Part shown: piece by piece, positions 12,420 to 26,200 of the stretch
How the letters are laid out: every line of letters begins with the position of its first letter
Position numbering within the stretch: the first letter of the stretch is position 1
Assembly (NCBI GenBank): GCA_003344405.1
Contig: NOWV01000097.1
Location: forward strand, 124,001-188,000
Direction: 5' to 3'
DNA from: Trichoplax sp. H2
Taxonomy: Eukaryota; Placozoa; Uniplacotomia; Trichoplacea
DNA length: 64,000 bases
Made by a program: the position numbers and the translations under genes
The notes under the pieces: generated by a model
The model's database searches: none
Told to the model about the DNA's origin: nothing
Seen by the model: the letters and a program-made list of their open reading frames with translations, nothing else

Positions 12420-15400
12420 TTCTAAAATTACGGCATAAAAAATTATTTTAATCACTTTCAAATGGTGATTGGATAGTTCAGGATTACAAATCTGCTTCTG
12501 ATTACATAGAAAATGATCTTGTAGTAATAATGAATTAAATAAAGGCGATGTTATTACCACTGAGCTATTTTTACATTAGTTCTTGGCTGCTAATTTCTTG
12601 TAAACAAGTTAATAATTAATTGTTTTTATTGTACGATGTTATTAAAAGATGCCATTCGTTACTAACTCATCACTATGCATTTTAATTCTTGTGCTATAAT
12701 TAGAAAGCTTCATGTTTTTACATCTTTGCAAAATTTTTACTACAGCTTGATTGATTATCCGAGAGATAGGCTAAAAGTAATAGCGTAGGAAATAGCCCAC
12801 ATCAGGTCAAATTATTAATATAAAGTAACAGCAAATACGAGCATATGTAAAAGTCCTTAAATCTTTAATTATATCAGTAGCCTTGTTGTTAAACTGAAGT
12901 TAGAAAATGATTACTGATCATGTAATTCAACTGCATACGCAATAAGTCATTAATGTTAGAAATTTTTCGGGCTTTCTTATGAAAGTACTTAGCTTAGAAA
13001 TATCATGTGCGAATAGTTCTTATTAGCTATATATCCAAGTATAAGTCTTGTACGTATAATATTCTGCGATAATGTGTTAACAAATAATTCTGAGACAAGA
13101 TAAAGTAAAGCAAATATCTACAGACAAATTCGTTGAACAGCCCTCAAGGAATGATATATTCTTATTATTATTACCTCTAAGACTACGTATTTACTCTACA
13201 GGTTTCACGTAAACAAGTTTAAAGTCTGTATCGTCCTTTACAAGGGATTATATTTTCAGGAATTATCAAAAAAACAGTAGTCGATGTGTTATAAATCGTG
13301 GTTAGGAACGAGGTAAAGATAAAACCACTTATAGAAAATTAACATTATAAGATTATTGTCCAGCCTGTCCTTCTGATATCTATCGATAGTTTACGACTCT
13401 ACACATTGACAATCTTCCCATCGTTAGGAGATCACAATAAATGACGCATCTATCCTATGCTTAGCTATGAATCCAAACTTTACTACGAAATAAGCTGGTT
13501 TATAATGAATCTACATAAACATTAATAAGTAGTCAGTACATATGCGTACTCTAGATAGTATTATGAAAATATGCAGTTATCAATATATATCAATCTTAAC
13601 CATTAACGCTGTTGTAGGTCAATAAAAATTGTGCAAGTTATTATCTTAGATTAGAATTATAGATTTTCCATTTGCTAGTTTAATTGATGAGAGATTAATA
13701 GAAATAGTGTTATAGTTGACTTTAAAAATGATGGATTGCAATTCTCAATAACCATCAGCAAATTACTTAATAGTATTTACATCTTGATCATAAAATTGCA
13801 AGAGAAAAGATTATCAGGTGCTTAGACAGTGAATTTAACTAGATAGATATGTGCTTGCTCAATGAACTGGTACAAATCTCTAAGTAATTGTAGAATTGAA
13901 AGAGAACGACAGTAGTAGAAAGTTTTGATGGCTGTAGCATAGTTATGGTAATGTAAAGGACTCCAATATTTAATAATTGATAGGCAGATGCCATACCGTT
14001 GCTATTATTAAAAGATCTCTAATGTTAATACATGATAATTAAATGAATATCTGGGTCCAATTGATCAGTGTTGGAGTTCTTGATTCAATTAATAGATTTA
14101 TAGTATAAAGACTAGTACAAGGATATTATAACAGATGATAAATTACAGTATTCTGTAGAAGAGTGACATATATTGGTTTGTACATTATCCAGTGTAGAGG
14201 GGTTACTTCCAAACAAATAGCCGGTGAATCGTTAAAGTAGTGGGTCATGATTTGAAAGTTACTTTTCTTCTATGCTGTTGATAACATTATCATTACGACA
14301 TTCACGTATGTCTTCGATTGATTCATATCATCCACTAGAATTTGATGGGTAAATTCTTGGTACGAATAAATGAATGGTAGATTGCCGTGGTAGGTTTATT
14401 CTAAGTACGTAATTAAACTAATGTTACAATGAGATTCTTAAGACTCGTCATTAATTTGTCGTATTATAAATATGGTAGGGTGCCTAAAAGTTTACCGAAG
14501 TAGCTGGATTTAAATTTGCTACCTCTTATGATACAGAGAGTGGAATATGTTGGACTCTCCGATAAGATTGATCTGAAATATGATATGGCTACTTTTAAAC
14601 TAAACGGCTTAAAGCAATACTATGAGATTTAGTTTTATTCGTTTACGATAATCTTCTAGTCTACTTCGTAATTTTGTGATGTATGTATTATTGTTGCACA
14701 GTAGCTAGAAATGGATATTGATAAGATTTTTGACCGCTTATATATTCTTAAAGGTGGGGTATAATGTAATTATAATAATGAATTCCCCTGAATAATAAAT
14801 ATGCCTTAAATGGATGTTTCTAACTAATGGCAGAATTTATTAAATGAAGACTTACTGGAAAGATGGAATGTTGCATGAAGTTAAATATATGATAAAGGGC
14901 TACTGTACTTTATTATAGCACTTTTATGAGTAAACTGTAATAAGTTTAATAGTATTCAAGCCTTTATTCACGCTTAAAAGGCCAAAATAAAATATCTCAA
15001 TGTTGTACACTAAATAATTGAAATTAAAGCAATCCCCATATGATTTGGAGCGTCATTTCTTAAGCTGCAATTGTGTCACATGGTAAGGCTGTTAACTTTA
15101 GCTTTACAAAATTATAACAATTTTTGCCGTTAATTGTATCAATTTATTAACATTATTAAATACGGCATTGATTTAGTAATACCATATGATTGATATTATA
15201 ACCCGCTCGCTATCTAATCTAGAGTAATCTGCTATATATTTATAACGCAAAAATTAAGTGCATATGATTGATTAACAATAATCATGAATTTTCATCTATC
15301 TTCAAGGATTTTGCTTTTTAAATCTAATTAGTAATGAGCATTAAAAAAGGATGGCATGGGGTAATTATATTAACATCCGCTCGAAATAGGCTAACTTAGC

Positions 15401-16107
15401 GATAAATTAGATTAGTATCCGCTCTATCTATGATAAAAAGAACAGTAGTTTTAGAAAAATTGGCTTACATTACTTTTGTGTCATTTTGTACCTGATTTAC
15501 GGTGCAACATGGCTATTGTTTCGACCAAGAGTGTGCTTTCTGTGAATTTGGGATAACGAGAGTGAGATATAACTTAGATTTATAAAGCAAAGAATAGAAG
15601 TTTGGATTCTTGAAATTGTTCGTGTCGATGGATAAGTTAGATGTATAGCATATGTATTTTGTATTTTTATGTCTAAGCAGCGATTATATAGCCTAGCCTT
15701 AACCAGATTGAAATTCGTTGGCAAAAGTGTAATGGATTTTGATGATATAGAGGGGATCGAGAATAGCTAATTAGGTGCTGCAAATAAATCAATAAATATC
15801 CGTAAGACACGATCGCTAGTATTCAATTTTGGGAAAAAGTAGTATAAAAAATGCCCATATTGATTCTTTGATTGAATAAGTAATCAAGTGCTTAGAAACA
15901 CCTATTTTTAATAGTCATTAATTCAGATTTTGTAATATTTATTATTATAATTTATGAATATGATTATTTATCCTTAACTAGCGAACTTGCGTAACTAGAT
16001 ACAGCTGAAGTTTACGCCTTGATAAATAGTAGTATCTTAAGTTTCCCCTATTCATGGTCATCAGAGTTCTGATTTCTAGAATAACTGCTACGTGTATAGC
16101 TCTATTC

Positions 16108-16126
16108 GGGGGGGGGGAATTTCCCC
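16108..16126. promoter_or_regulatory. G10 run with kB-like palindromic site (GGGAATTTCC)
   Basis: Ten G residues run into GGGGGAATTTCCCCC, a near-perfect inverted repeat. GGGAATTTCC at 16,115-16,124 fits the canonical NF-kB consensus GGGRNWYYCC exactly. It lies about 3.7 kb upstream of the IKK start codon. Function is pure inference; single matches of this length can occur by chance. Confidence 0.3.
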
Positions 16127-16669
16127 CAATTTTCTATCCGAGATAATACAGCCTATATTCAAGTTACCCCACGAAATAGATCTATTACGGTGAGTACATT
16201 TTGAGCGATTAGATAATATGAAATGTAATAAAAAGTGGCCGAGTGTCGATCGACTCCGTTCGCAATTACATAAATAGCATTGGCGTATTATCCAGGACTT
16301 ATGTTTTGCTAGCTAAAATTCATCAATTGTTAATTAGTTATTGCATGATGAACTTACAGTAAATTGATGACCATGATAAATTTTCAATAATATAGTTAGT
16401 CACAAAGCTTTAAGTTCGAAATAATCTGGGTTGATGCCATTCTTTCGAATAGGTTTAGATGTAATTTTATTATCACTACTTGCAATTTATTTTATCTATT
16501 GTAAACAAAATTAATGTTGCCTTGCTGATTACCGTATAGAATCCTTTCATACCTAAGGCATATATCGAAAGTTATACAGCAAGTGTGCAGCATTACAGAG
16601 CTAGTAAGATTCTATCATTTTTTTGCGGCTCCTTTAACGGTTCAATCAGTTGTAATAAAAGTATCTCAT

Positions 16670-16920
16670 AAATAACTGTCTTAGTCGAATGAAGTTTTGA
16701 AAAAGGCTTTTATTACAAAGTTTAGGAATAGTAAAGCAATAATTGAAGTGAATTCTCTCCAGTGCGAGCTCATCTCCGCAGTTCTTCAACACATTTATGA
16801 TAGCATAATTAACTACTATCAGACATGAGTCATCAAACAGATTATCATTACGTTCTACAATGCAAATCAATCTGCTTAAAATATCACTACTCTTCTATGA
16901 ATGTACAGCACCTTTCGGTG
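16670..16920. repeat. Dispersed repeat, copy B
   Basis: This matches the ordered blocks near 3,340-3,670 (GTCTTAGTCGA, then TTTTATTACAAAGTTTAGGA, then ATCAGACATGAGTCATCAAA, then AATCAATCTGCTTAAA). It has the same orientation as copy A and has diverged from it. No coding content is recognised. Confidence 0.6.
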
Positions 16921-18532
16921 TTGGGTATTTTCACAATGACAGAATCTCAGGTCACACAAATCTTGTATCGTACCGTAATTAGTCTACCAGCTAATATTAG
17001 TCATCAACAATTTCTAATGGAGTAGTTAGCAATCATGGAATATGAGCATCACAATAATATCTATTTTTTGGTAACCTAACACACAACCTGTTATGGTCCA
17101 AGTACAAAATCCAGTCAATTCGCGAAATGCTTAGTCCTTTTGCAAATTGCCATAGATCTTGTATTATTAACCGATGCAACTGCTTTAAAGCTAATGTTAA
17201 GTGTAACAACAAATATTACAATCAGAGAACTTGTAAAAATAAATAATAATTTTCCTAATCAAAACATAATCCATTCAATAATAACTACTTTATTGATAAT
17301 GGTATCTCTAAATGTTTGGCAATTACTGAAGTAATTGCAAGTTACATACGAGTATATATTGATTATTCAAATTAGTCATTATTATTATAATTATAATCAT
17401 CCAAAAAATAGAGATTCTCTGTTTTTTTAGTAATATTACTGCATGAGTAAAGATAGTTTTTCTGATTTACGTGTTTTGCTACTTTTACAGTTTGCGAACT
17501 GACTAGGCATTTTGCAAATACACTGAACTTCGTACTCAAACGGGGACAAAATACTACAGTAACATGGACTTTTAAATTGTGTCTTGCTACCGTACTTCTA
17601 GTAGTCTGTGAATAATAAGACTTGCCATTTTTGTTCTTGCAACTGAAATGTAACCATGAATTCTATCGCATTGGACAAAGTTTAGTGTTATACCTAGTCA
17701 GTGCCTTTACCTCAGTAATGGATTTTACTATCGATTTTAGACATTTTATATAATTAATGATTCAATAAAGTACTCTTTTCTGCCATACTTTTATGCACAA
17801 TTGAAGTTGGTATAGTTTCTTTATCAAGCTTGATAATTTTCGGTTTGTAATAATTAATCCCTTGCATCGATTAATATCGCTTTATTGTGCACGTACTCTC
17901 ATTAATACATAGTTTAATGGTATGGAGAGTGTTTGATCTCAAAGATCAATGAATGGGTGATGCTTGTTGATATTTGATAGAATTCTTTGATTATTATATA
18001 CGAGTATATATTTATTGGCCAAAGGGATTGGAAAAGTTGATATTAAATAATGGCGAAGAGCTTAAATAATTTCTTTTAATACAGCATTTTGACGGGAATA
18101 ATAAGACAGTAAAAGTTATTCAGTGTTTACGCGTTATGATGTACAACATATACTGGTATGTTGTGATCAATCCTAGGATTGTCTTTACGATACTCCTTTT
18201 TTATTCTTAATTTAAAACTATACCTCACGAAACCTTACTATTCGCTACTAGGCGCCGAATTGGAATAAATAGTATATGCGTAAGTAAGTACATGCATGTA
18301 TCACTTGTTTGCAGATTCTCAACATACAGAGTGAGGTTGGCCTTTACCGGGTTATATACCTTTACATTGATTGCCACGTTACAGATTGTAACTTTGCTCG
18401 TTATTCTTAATATTATATTGTAGTTTAATTTATTATTTTATTCACCACAGGGTAGCATACCCTTTGAGAATTTCCTAACTTTGCAAATCGATTAAACAAA
18501 CTGCGTGATTAGGATAGTTTCACTGAGGTTAT

Positions 18533-18696
18533 TGATAGTAGCTATGCAATCTCGGGGATTTAAGTATGATATTGGTAGTAGTTATGCAATGTCGAGGATT
18601 TTAATTATTCTATTGATCGCAGCTACGCAATCTCGGGGATTTCAGTATTCTATTGATAGTAGCTATGCAATCTCGGGGATTAAAGTATTGCGTTGA
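18533..18696. repeat. 40-bp tandem repeat, four copies
   Basis: Units of about 40 bp contain GTAGCTATGCAATCTCGGGG; the GCAAT core falls at 18,546, 18,586, 18,627 and 18,667. Copies two and three carry substitutions. It translates as a repetitive peptide, but the start context and surroundings do not support a gene. Confidence 0.9.
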
Positions 18697-19429
18697 TAGG
18701 GCAAACGTAAAGTGAGTGACTTGATAGCAGTACCATCTTCTCAATGGCAGTATCATCGATGAATAGGGATTTTGGCTGATTTATTGAATACCATTTTATG
18801 TCCATGGTGACTTGAACGATTGGCATCTTGTGTGTCATCGTAATAAGGATATCATATCATACACTATACGCGTATGTCGCTTTTATAGCATTGTTGCTGT
18901 GATTAAGATAAGTCATCAAGCTAAAAAGGCTAAAATCATTTGCATTTTGGACAGTAGAAATGAACCAATGATGATATCATTTCATTCATTGTATGATCGT
19001 ATTGATTGCTATCCAGGATGGCAATTTGATATCCAATACCAGCGGTACAAAGCAACTTACAATACGACGTGTTGTGTACTACTGGTTACATGAAATCTTG
19101 TTAACAACGAGGAATCATTTTATTCTTGAAGTTCAACGTTGATCGAGTCCTTTCCATTTCCCTTCTTGGCAATTTGCATGCAACAATGATAACACTGTCA
19201 TCGCTAACATTAGTTATCTGTCTCTGATTCCAGCAGTGCAAGTCTACTGATGATGGCCATGTTAGCCAAACTGACGTCATCTTCAGTGAATCATTCATTA
19301 GGGGAATTATTCAAATTTAGCTCAGTAGGAGGAAAGCAGTGGCGTAATAACGTTGTCGTCACGTTGATGTTGGTTATTAAGTTCAACTAGGGAATTTTGA
19401 CCATTCTATCCTATCCTTGTAATTGATGA

Positions 19430-20380
19430 AGGTACCGGATGATCGTTTGGACCTCCTCGAGGATGACGATTGGTAGAGTAAAGTATAGGGTGTAGAAATT
19501 CAATGTAGATTTTACAAACAAACAATATGCACGAAAGTGGATGGATTCTATTTTAATTTGATGTTCATCGACATCATTGAAACACACATCGTTTGGACCT
19601 CCTCGAGGATGACGATTGGTAGAGTAGAGTAAAGTATAGGGTGTAGAAATTCAATGCAGATTTTACAAACAAACAATATGATCGAAAGTTGATGGATTTT
19701 ATTTGAAACACACATCGTTTGGACCTCCTCGAGGATGGCGATTGGTAGAGTAAAGTATAGGGTGTAGAAATTGTATGCAGATTTTACAAACAAACAATAT
19801 GATCGAAAGTTGATGGATTTTATTTGAAACACACATCGTTTGGACCTCCTCGAGGATGACGATTGGTAGAGTAAAGTATAGGGTGTAGAAATTCAATGCA
19901 GATTTTTAAAAACAAACAATATGATCGAAAGTTGATGGATTTTATTTGAAACACACATCGTTTGGACCTCCTCGAGGATGACGATTGGTAGAGTAAAGTA
20001 TAGGGTGTAGAAATTCAATGCAGATTTTCCAACAAACAAACAATATGATCGAAAGTTGATGGATTTTATTTGAAACACACATCGTTTGGACCTCCTCGAG
20101 GATGACGATTGGTAGAGTAGAGTAAAGTATAGGGTGTAGAAATTCAATGCAGATTTTGAAAACAACAAACAATATGATCAAAAGTTGATGGATTTTATTT
20201 CAATTTGATGTTCATTGACATCATTAAAACACACATCGTTTGGTCCTCCTCGAGGATGACGATTGGTAGAGTAAAATAGAGGGTGTAGAAATTCAATGCA
20301 GATTTTAAAAACAAACAATATGCTCGAAAGTTGATGGAATCCATTTCAATTTGATGTTCATCGACGTCATTGAAACACAC
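19430..20380. repeat. Tandem array of ~125-bp units, seven copies
   Basis: The core CGTTTGGACCTCCTCGAGGA starts at 19,444, 19,590, 19,716, 19,837, 19,959, 20,083 and 20,237 (TCCTCC variant in the last). Spacings are 146, 126, 121, 122, 124 and 154 bp. The three inner intervals are the most alike, and the longer outer units carry an extra ATTTGATGTTCATCGACATC segment. Overlapping minus-strand open frames of 65-129 codons are by-products of the repeat and are not called as genes. Confidence 0.93.
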
Positions 20381-20589
20381 TTCAAGTTTGGACGGGTTTC
20401 GTAATCCAATCAACCATAAAAATATGCACTGATTTACAGCACAGTACTGAATGTGAAAAGCAATTGTATAGACTGTATAATGAATGACATGCGTACAATC
20501 GAATGAGTCCTTGGAAGCAAAAAACCAGCGGTAAAAGAAAAAAAGAGAAAATTCCTGAAAAGTTTTTTGCGCTGTAACATCCAATATTC

Positions 20590-21030
20590 AATGAATTATT
20601 TATACAGTACAGTACAGTACTGGGGGGAAAGAATTTTTACTTGAGCGCTTTCTGGAACATTCATCCAGAATACAGACTCACTGAGTCAAAGACGATTTGG
20701 TAATGTAGCGTGTAGTCTAGTTTAACCTGGATACGCAGGACAGACTAGAGGACTGTACAAAAACTCTGTAGAGACGCAGTAGAGTGAAAAACAACAAGCT
20801 CGCTAGACTGTACTGTATGGACAAGCATGCCACTGAGTCGGAGTGACACTTGATTGCGATGTAACACACGTACTCCAGTTGGAACCGGTAAAACGGGTTG
20901 AAGCCCAAATCATCGTGGTCAAATCGGAGTGAGTAACAACCAACCGTTGTCTGTGTAACGTGAATGACTACCACTGCACACGCTACACCGGCATGGTCAC
21001 GCAGTCACTGCAAGTTCAACACGACCTCCT
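20590..21030. other. Non-coding stretch between two arrays, rich in GTAC palindromes
   Basis: No gene was recognised. The stretch opens with TACAGTACAGTACAGTACTG near 20,604 and looks more GC-rich than the surrounding DNA. Minus-strand open frames here have no family features. Confidence 0.5.
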
Positions 21031-21992
21031 GTTTGCACGATCAGTCGGTCACGTCAGCTGAGTGATGGATGATCGATCCCCGATGTCCACTGGTCTCTTT
21101 CCACAGTACAATACAGTACTGTACTATAGCATTTTGTACAGGCACAGACTTGGAGAAGAAAACGTCATGACTAGTGCTGTAGTAGGTAGTCAACAGAGAA
21201 TGTTCTAAGGAGAAGAAGATCAAGTAGATAAACTATCGAGTCTATTTTTTCCCCCTTGCTCATACTGTCTAACATACTGTACAGTGTCTATCTTTTCTTA
21301 TGGTAGTCGCTCGTAGACACGCTTACAAAGTGTAAAACCAAGGCCAGGAGAAAAAATCCATTTTGCAAGATCAGTCGGTCACGTCAGCTGACTGATGGAT
21401 GTCCACTAGTCTGTCCCCACAGTACAATACAGTACTGTACTGTACTATAGCATTTTGTACAGGCACAGACTAGGAGAAGAAAACGTCATGACTAGTTCTG
21501 TAGTAGGTAGTCAACAGAGAATGTTCTAAGGAGAAGAAGATTACGTAGATAAACTATCGAGTCTATTTTTTCCCCTTGCTCATACTGTCTAACATACAGT
21601 GTCTATCTTTTCTTATATTAGTCGCTCGTAGACACGCTTACAAAGTGTAAAACCAAGGCCAGGAGAAAAAATCCAGTTTGCACGATCAGTCGGTCACGTC
21701 AGCTGAGTGATGGATGTCCACTAGTCTGTCCCCACAGTACAATACAGTACAGTATTGTACTATAGCATTTTGTACAGGCACAGACTGAGAGAAGAAAACG
21801 ACTTGACTAGTACTGTAGTAGGTAGTCAACAGAGAATGTTCTAAGGAGAAGAAGATCACGTAGATAAAACTATCGAGTCTATTTTTTCCCCTTGCTCATA
21901 CTATCTAACATACAGTGTCTATCTTTTCTTATGGTAGTTGCTCGTAGATACGCTTTACAAAGTGTAAAGCCAAGGCCAGGAGAAAAAATCCA
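21031..21992. repeat. Three ~320-bp tandem units
   Basis: Units start at 21,031, 21,361 and 21,676. They share GATCAGTCGGTCACGTCAGC, an internal CAGTACAATACAGTAC palindrome tract and a tail of CCAAGGCCAGGAGAAAAAATCCA. Spacings are about 330 and 315 bp. Identity is high, with small indels in the GTAC tract and near GATCGATCCCCG in copy one. No coding content. Confidence 0.92.
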
Positions 21993-23299
21993 TTTTTTTT
22001 TTTCCCCCCCTTTGTTTCCTCATCAATAACAAGTTCATACCGATATCTCGGAGAATGTCATACTGTAAAACGCGTTCTGTACTCTTGTCACTGTCCGTTA
22101 TTCATGGACAGTATTCATCCATCTCGCTTTAGGCATTCCTGTTCTACTGTAGTGGGCTGGCGTCTATATATACAGTACAAGCCGTAGGGAGTCATTGAAA
22201 GTGATTGTTGCAACAAGAGTTACTGCAGACTCGAGACCCTACTCGGCTGTGTAGTGTGTACAGTAGTAGTCGATATCCGCCAGGATTGCATATCAATGAC
22301 GTATGCACTGGTACTACTGGAAAAAGGAATGTCGGATTTCTCTGACACGATGACACATTATGCCTTGAAATGGATAGGCACTGGGCAAGAATTGGGGCCG
22401 TTGTGTCGGATTTTCACTCTACCTTTAACAGTCATCAAGCCTAATCGTGCTCTATGACTCATCCATTCTCCAAATTCATGACTAATGCAGGACTAATTGA
22501 TTAATTAATTAATTAAGGGATCGAAAACTATTTTTTCGCCTACCATAACAAGAATGTGTCTGCCGTGTGCACTAGCCATTTCAGTCCACTGTAGTACTGT
22601 ACAGTACTCTACTCGACTAGACCGGACCGCATTCTCCAAGCCGGTTTTCCGTCGCTAATTACAGTACAAAGTACGGTAGACCACAATACACTACAGGCAG
22701 TTTTCCAGTACTGTACAGCATGCGACGGCATCCAGTCCTATGGCGGTGTGGCGGGTACGACTGACTTTAGTGACACTTCACCCACCAAAATTGAACCTCA
22801 CTGATAACAGTACTGTACGCTTTTGAAGGATGACACCAAGGCTGAAGCCAACCTGTGGTGAAGCGATACTAACCAGTCTAGTGAGTGGTCGTGATTGCAA
22901 CACGTTGTGCCTTTGTCGGCCAATCCCTTGTACTGTAGAGGATTAGCCAGTTTGGGTGCCCATTTTTGTCTTTGAATCCATTTTTTTCTCTGAATCAGGA
23001 AATTGCCAAGCGTCTTGGTCCTTGAATTTAGCGCTTGCTAGAAAGTACAGTTAAACTGTACAGGACTGTGCATTGCGCAGCACAATTAGAGTGGATCGTT
23101 GGTTGGTTTTCCTTCTTTAAATTCAAACTTCCATCCAGTGGAGTAGGCACAATTGGACGGTCGGTGTCCATTGCTCTTTGTAGATACTCGTAGCGACCAC
23201 TTTCTCCCCAATCAATCATGCTTGACAAAATTCGTCTCCAGCGTATTGATTAGTCTACTTTGAATTGAATATTCGATCACCTCCATTGCACCATTCACA
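21993..23299. promoter_or_regulatory. Region upstream of the WNK gene, dense in TACAGTACTGTA palindromes
   Basis: No gene was found. Variants of GTACAGTAC/GTACTGTAC occur near 22,172, 22,590, 22,660, 22,707, 22,807 and 22,930. A (TTAA)n tract lies near 22,500. The stretch should include the WNK promoter and 5' UTR, but I see no defined core promoter element. Confidence 0.4.
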
Positions 23300-26200
23300 A
23301 TGAATATGGACGTTGGCAATGAGATAACTGTTTCCGCCCAAGTTGGCAATCAAGCAGATAAATTGGTCAATGGTTACTCGAGTGATACTCAGGTCAATGT
23401 CATGAAGGAAAAAGACGAAAGGATAACCGGCCAGCGTGAACGAGTTACACCTGAGGAAGATCAAGAAAATAGCGATGAACAATCGCAACAACCATCTCAA
23501 CAGCAGCCGCACCAGCCATTGCTACCACAGCAGCAGCAATCTCAGCAAACTCTACCCATCAGTCCATCCATTGCTTCCCAACCACAACCCCATTCTACCG
23601 ATGAAGGTGAAGAAGTGGAAGAAAATGCCATTGCATCTAACCCTAATGGACGCTTTTTAAAATTCAATATTGAAATTGGTCGTGGCTCTTTCAAGACAGT
23701 GTATAAAGGTTTAGATACAGAAACGGGTGTTGCGGTTGCTTGGTGTGAATTGCAGGTAAACTCTCCATTACCCTTGACTCCAAATGATCGTCTTCTATGA
23801 ATGGCCTACTACCTCAATTCCATACAATACAATATTCATACAATCCAAAATGGAACCTGTACTTTTCATAGTCATGATGACAATCATCTTGCTCACTCTC
23901 TCATACTGATAAAATCAATGATGTTGGCTTATCGTAGAAACACAGTGTATTCATTTTCAAGCCACATCATTTCAAATTTATCAAACGATGATGGCATCAT
24001 AGTATGGATGGTAGTCATTTTACCCTTGAACTAAGCCAACAATTGCTTATTCAATTTATTCCATTTTCCTTAATTTTTATTTTTTTTGTGTGCCCAAGTC
24101 GGGTGTCATGATTCTTATGGATACATAATTTTATTGGATAATTTAGGATCGAAAATATACCAAATTAGAGCGTACACGTTTCAAGGAAGAGGTGGATATA
24201 CTCAAACAACTACAGCACCCCAACATTGTTAAATTTCATGACTCTTGGGAAGCCGAGAATGATTTACGCAATGGTAAAATGAAGAAAACCTTGATATTGG
24301 TTACCGAATTGATGACTTCAGGGACATTAAAAACGTTCGTATTACAGTAATAAGAGATTGTAAATTACAATAATAGTTCACATTTGCAATAAATAACAGT
24401 TGTAGATGATGCTATTGTATTCCCCGCGGTTTATCAACCTTTTACCTTGATACAGTATAGTCTTTTGACTAGAATACGATATTGCCAGCCTATAACTACA
24501 ATATACTCTATCAGCTGTTTGTTTTGATATGTTCAATTGGTATGCAAAGTTAAAGACTCCCTCTGTACTCCCCCGGTGGATATTGATTTGATTTCTCTTG
24601 GGTTTCAATGGATTAGCCTATGCTATGGCTTGCTCTAAGTACCCTATGGTCCACTCATTAATTGAAGCTGTTTTACAACGCTAAAAAGGAAAAAAATGAT
24701 GCATTTTCAATCATTCTCCTACAAGTCTTACGGTGCCGTTCTTTCTATTCTATACGAAGTATAATCTATATATATATATATTCGTATGGAGAGAGATCGC
24801 ATCGATGGGACGGGCAATGTGTATATTTGGAGTGCATATATATAGATATATATATACTCTACTGTAACCGGATGGATTGATTTACTATATTAGTTGTGGT
24901 GCAGTAAATTAATAGCGTACTAAAACTATAAAATTATGACTGGTAGCGGAATAAGCTAAATTGTCCCAGTTCTTACCTATGAAAGAAAAGGAAAACCTAA
25001 TTTGAACTTCGATGGCTACGGCTATCCCATTAATTTAATCATTTCTATAGTGCAGTATCATCTACACAGTGTTGTAATATACAATAGATACTGTAGTTTG
25101 GCGTAAATTTTATTAACCTTAATCGTCGCTTTATGCCAATAGACTATACAAAACCATTTTGAAAACAATACAAAATACTCATTCCCTTCTACCTTCAACA
25201 GCCATGGAAGCCATTGCTATATCAATGTCTCTTCCATGTACAAACAAAATTATTTTGAAATTTTCCTAAGCGTATGATTTAGTTTTTACCGGTGCTTGAG
25301 AAGCATACAAGATCGATCTTACTACACTATGTAGTGGTTAGCCATTTAATGCAATTAAAGGATGAGGTTGTTTACCCGTTTACGACACTCTGCAGGGCTT
25401 TGATGCGTTTATGGTAGGAATGATTAGCATTAGAATAGCCGCAACAACTCCGATATGAAAGATAGCATTTTGATTGGAGTTACTATTCATTCTTATTATC
25501 GTTATAATAATGGTATATTAACAGCAATCCCTTTCCATCCTTGTATTCAACTGGAAACGATATTATTGTATTATTGTTATCCTTGGTTTATTTTTTCCTT
25601 CAAAATTTTCAAACCTTGAGTACAAATAATCGTGATTGATTTTGGTTTATTTTTGCATAGTTTCGATTTTTATCGTGTTGAGATAAAAAAAATAGACTCT
25701 TGGTCTTTCCACGATAGCGACCAAAAACAAATCCTATCTTATTACGATAGATCGAGTAAAGCGATAAATTCAATCCAAGGAGTATCAAAGTAGTCTTTGT
25801 CTATAGAACATGTACGCCAGTTGGAAAATTAAATTACATTATCAGTGATCCATGTTAGTATGAAGGTTTAGAAATGGCATTCCTTTAATACGTTCTGATG
25901 CACTGTGTGATTATGAATTAGAAATATTATTTATAGACTGTAGTCTTTTTTTTTTTTCATCTAATTATACAGTACTTTCATCCAATATCTTGTACAAAAA
26001 TTGCCGGATATGAGCTACTGTACGTATTGCTGTGCCTTGTGAAGCCTGTGATTGTCAGTGGTTACCATTCGGGTTGGAAGGGTGAAGCAACCATACAATA
26101 TAAGAAGAGTTGATGTTATCGTTTAATATTTTTTTGACAGTATGATCCATTGGCCACTCATCAACTAATGGCAACAGTATGTAGACATTAGCTATGATCG

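Larger units (their letters stand above)
12420..18530. other. Gene-poor region upstream of the IKK gene
   Basis: No exon chain with a recognisable domain was found on either strand. A possible 3' splice acceptor (TTTTAG) lies just upstream of the IKK ATG at about 12,425, so a 5' UTR intron is possible. The region also holds copy B of the dispersed repeat (16,670-16,920) and a G10 run with a kB-like site at 16,108-16,124. Confidence 0.55.

Noticed and set aside
18505-18696. 63-codon plus-strand open frame with repetitive AMQSRGF-like peptide
   Set aside because: It is only the 40-bp minisatellite read in one frame.
19548-20591. Overlapping minus-strand open frames with a repeating peptide (LPIVILEEVQTMCVSNKIHQ)
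   Set aside because: They are translations of the ~125-bp repeat units. Unit length varies and shifts frame, there is no conserved start, and no protein family is recognised.
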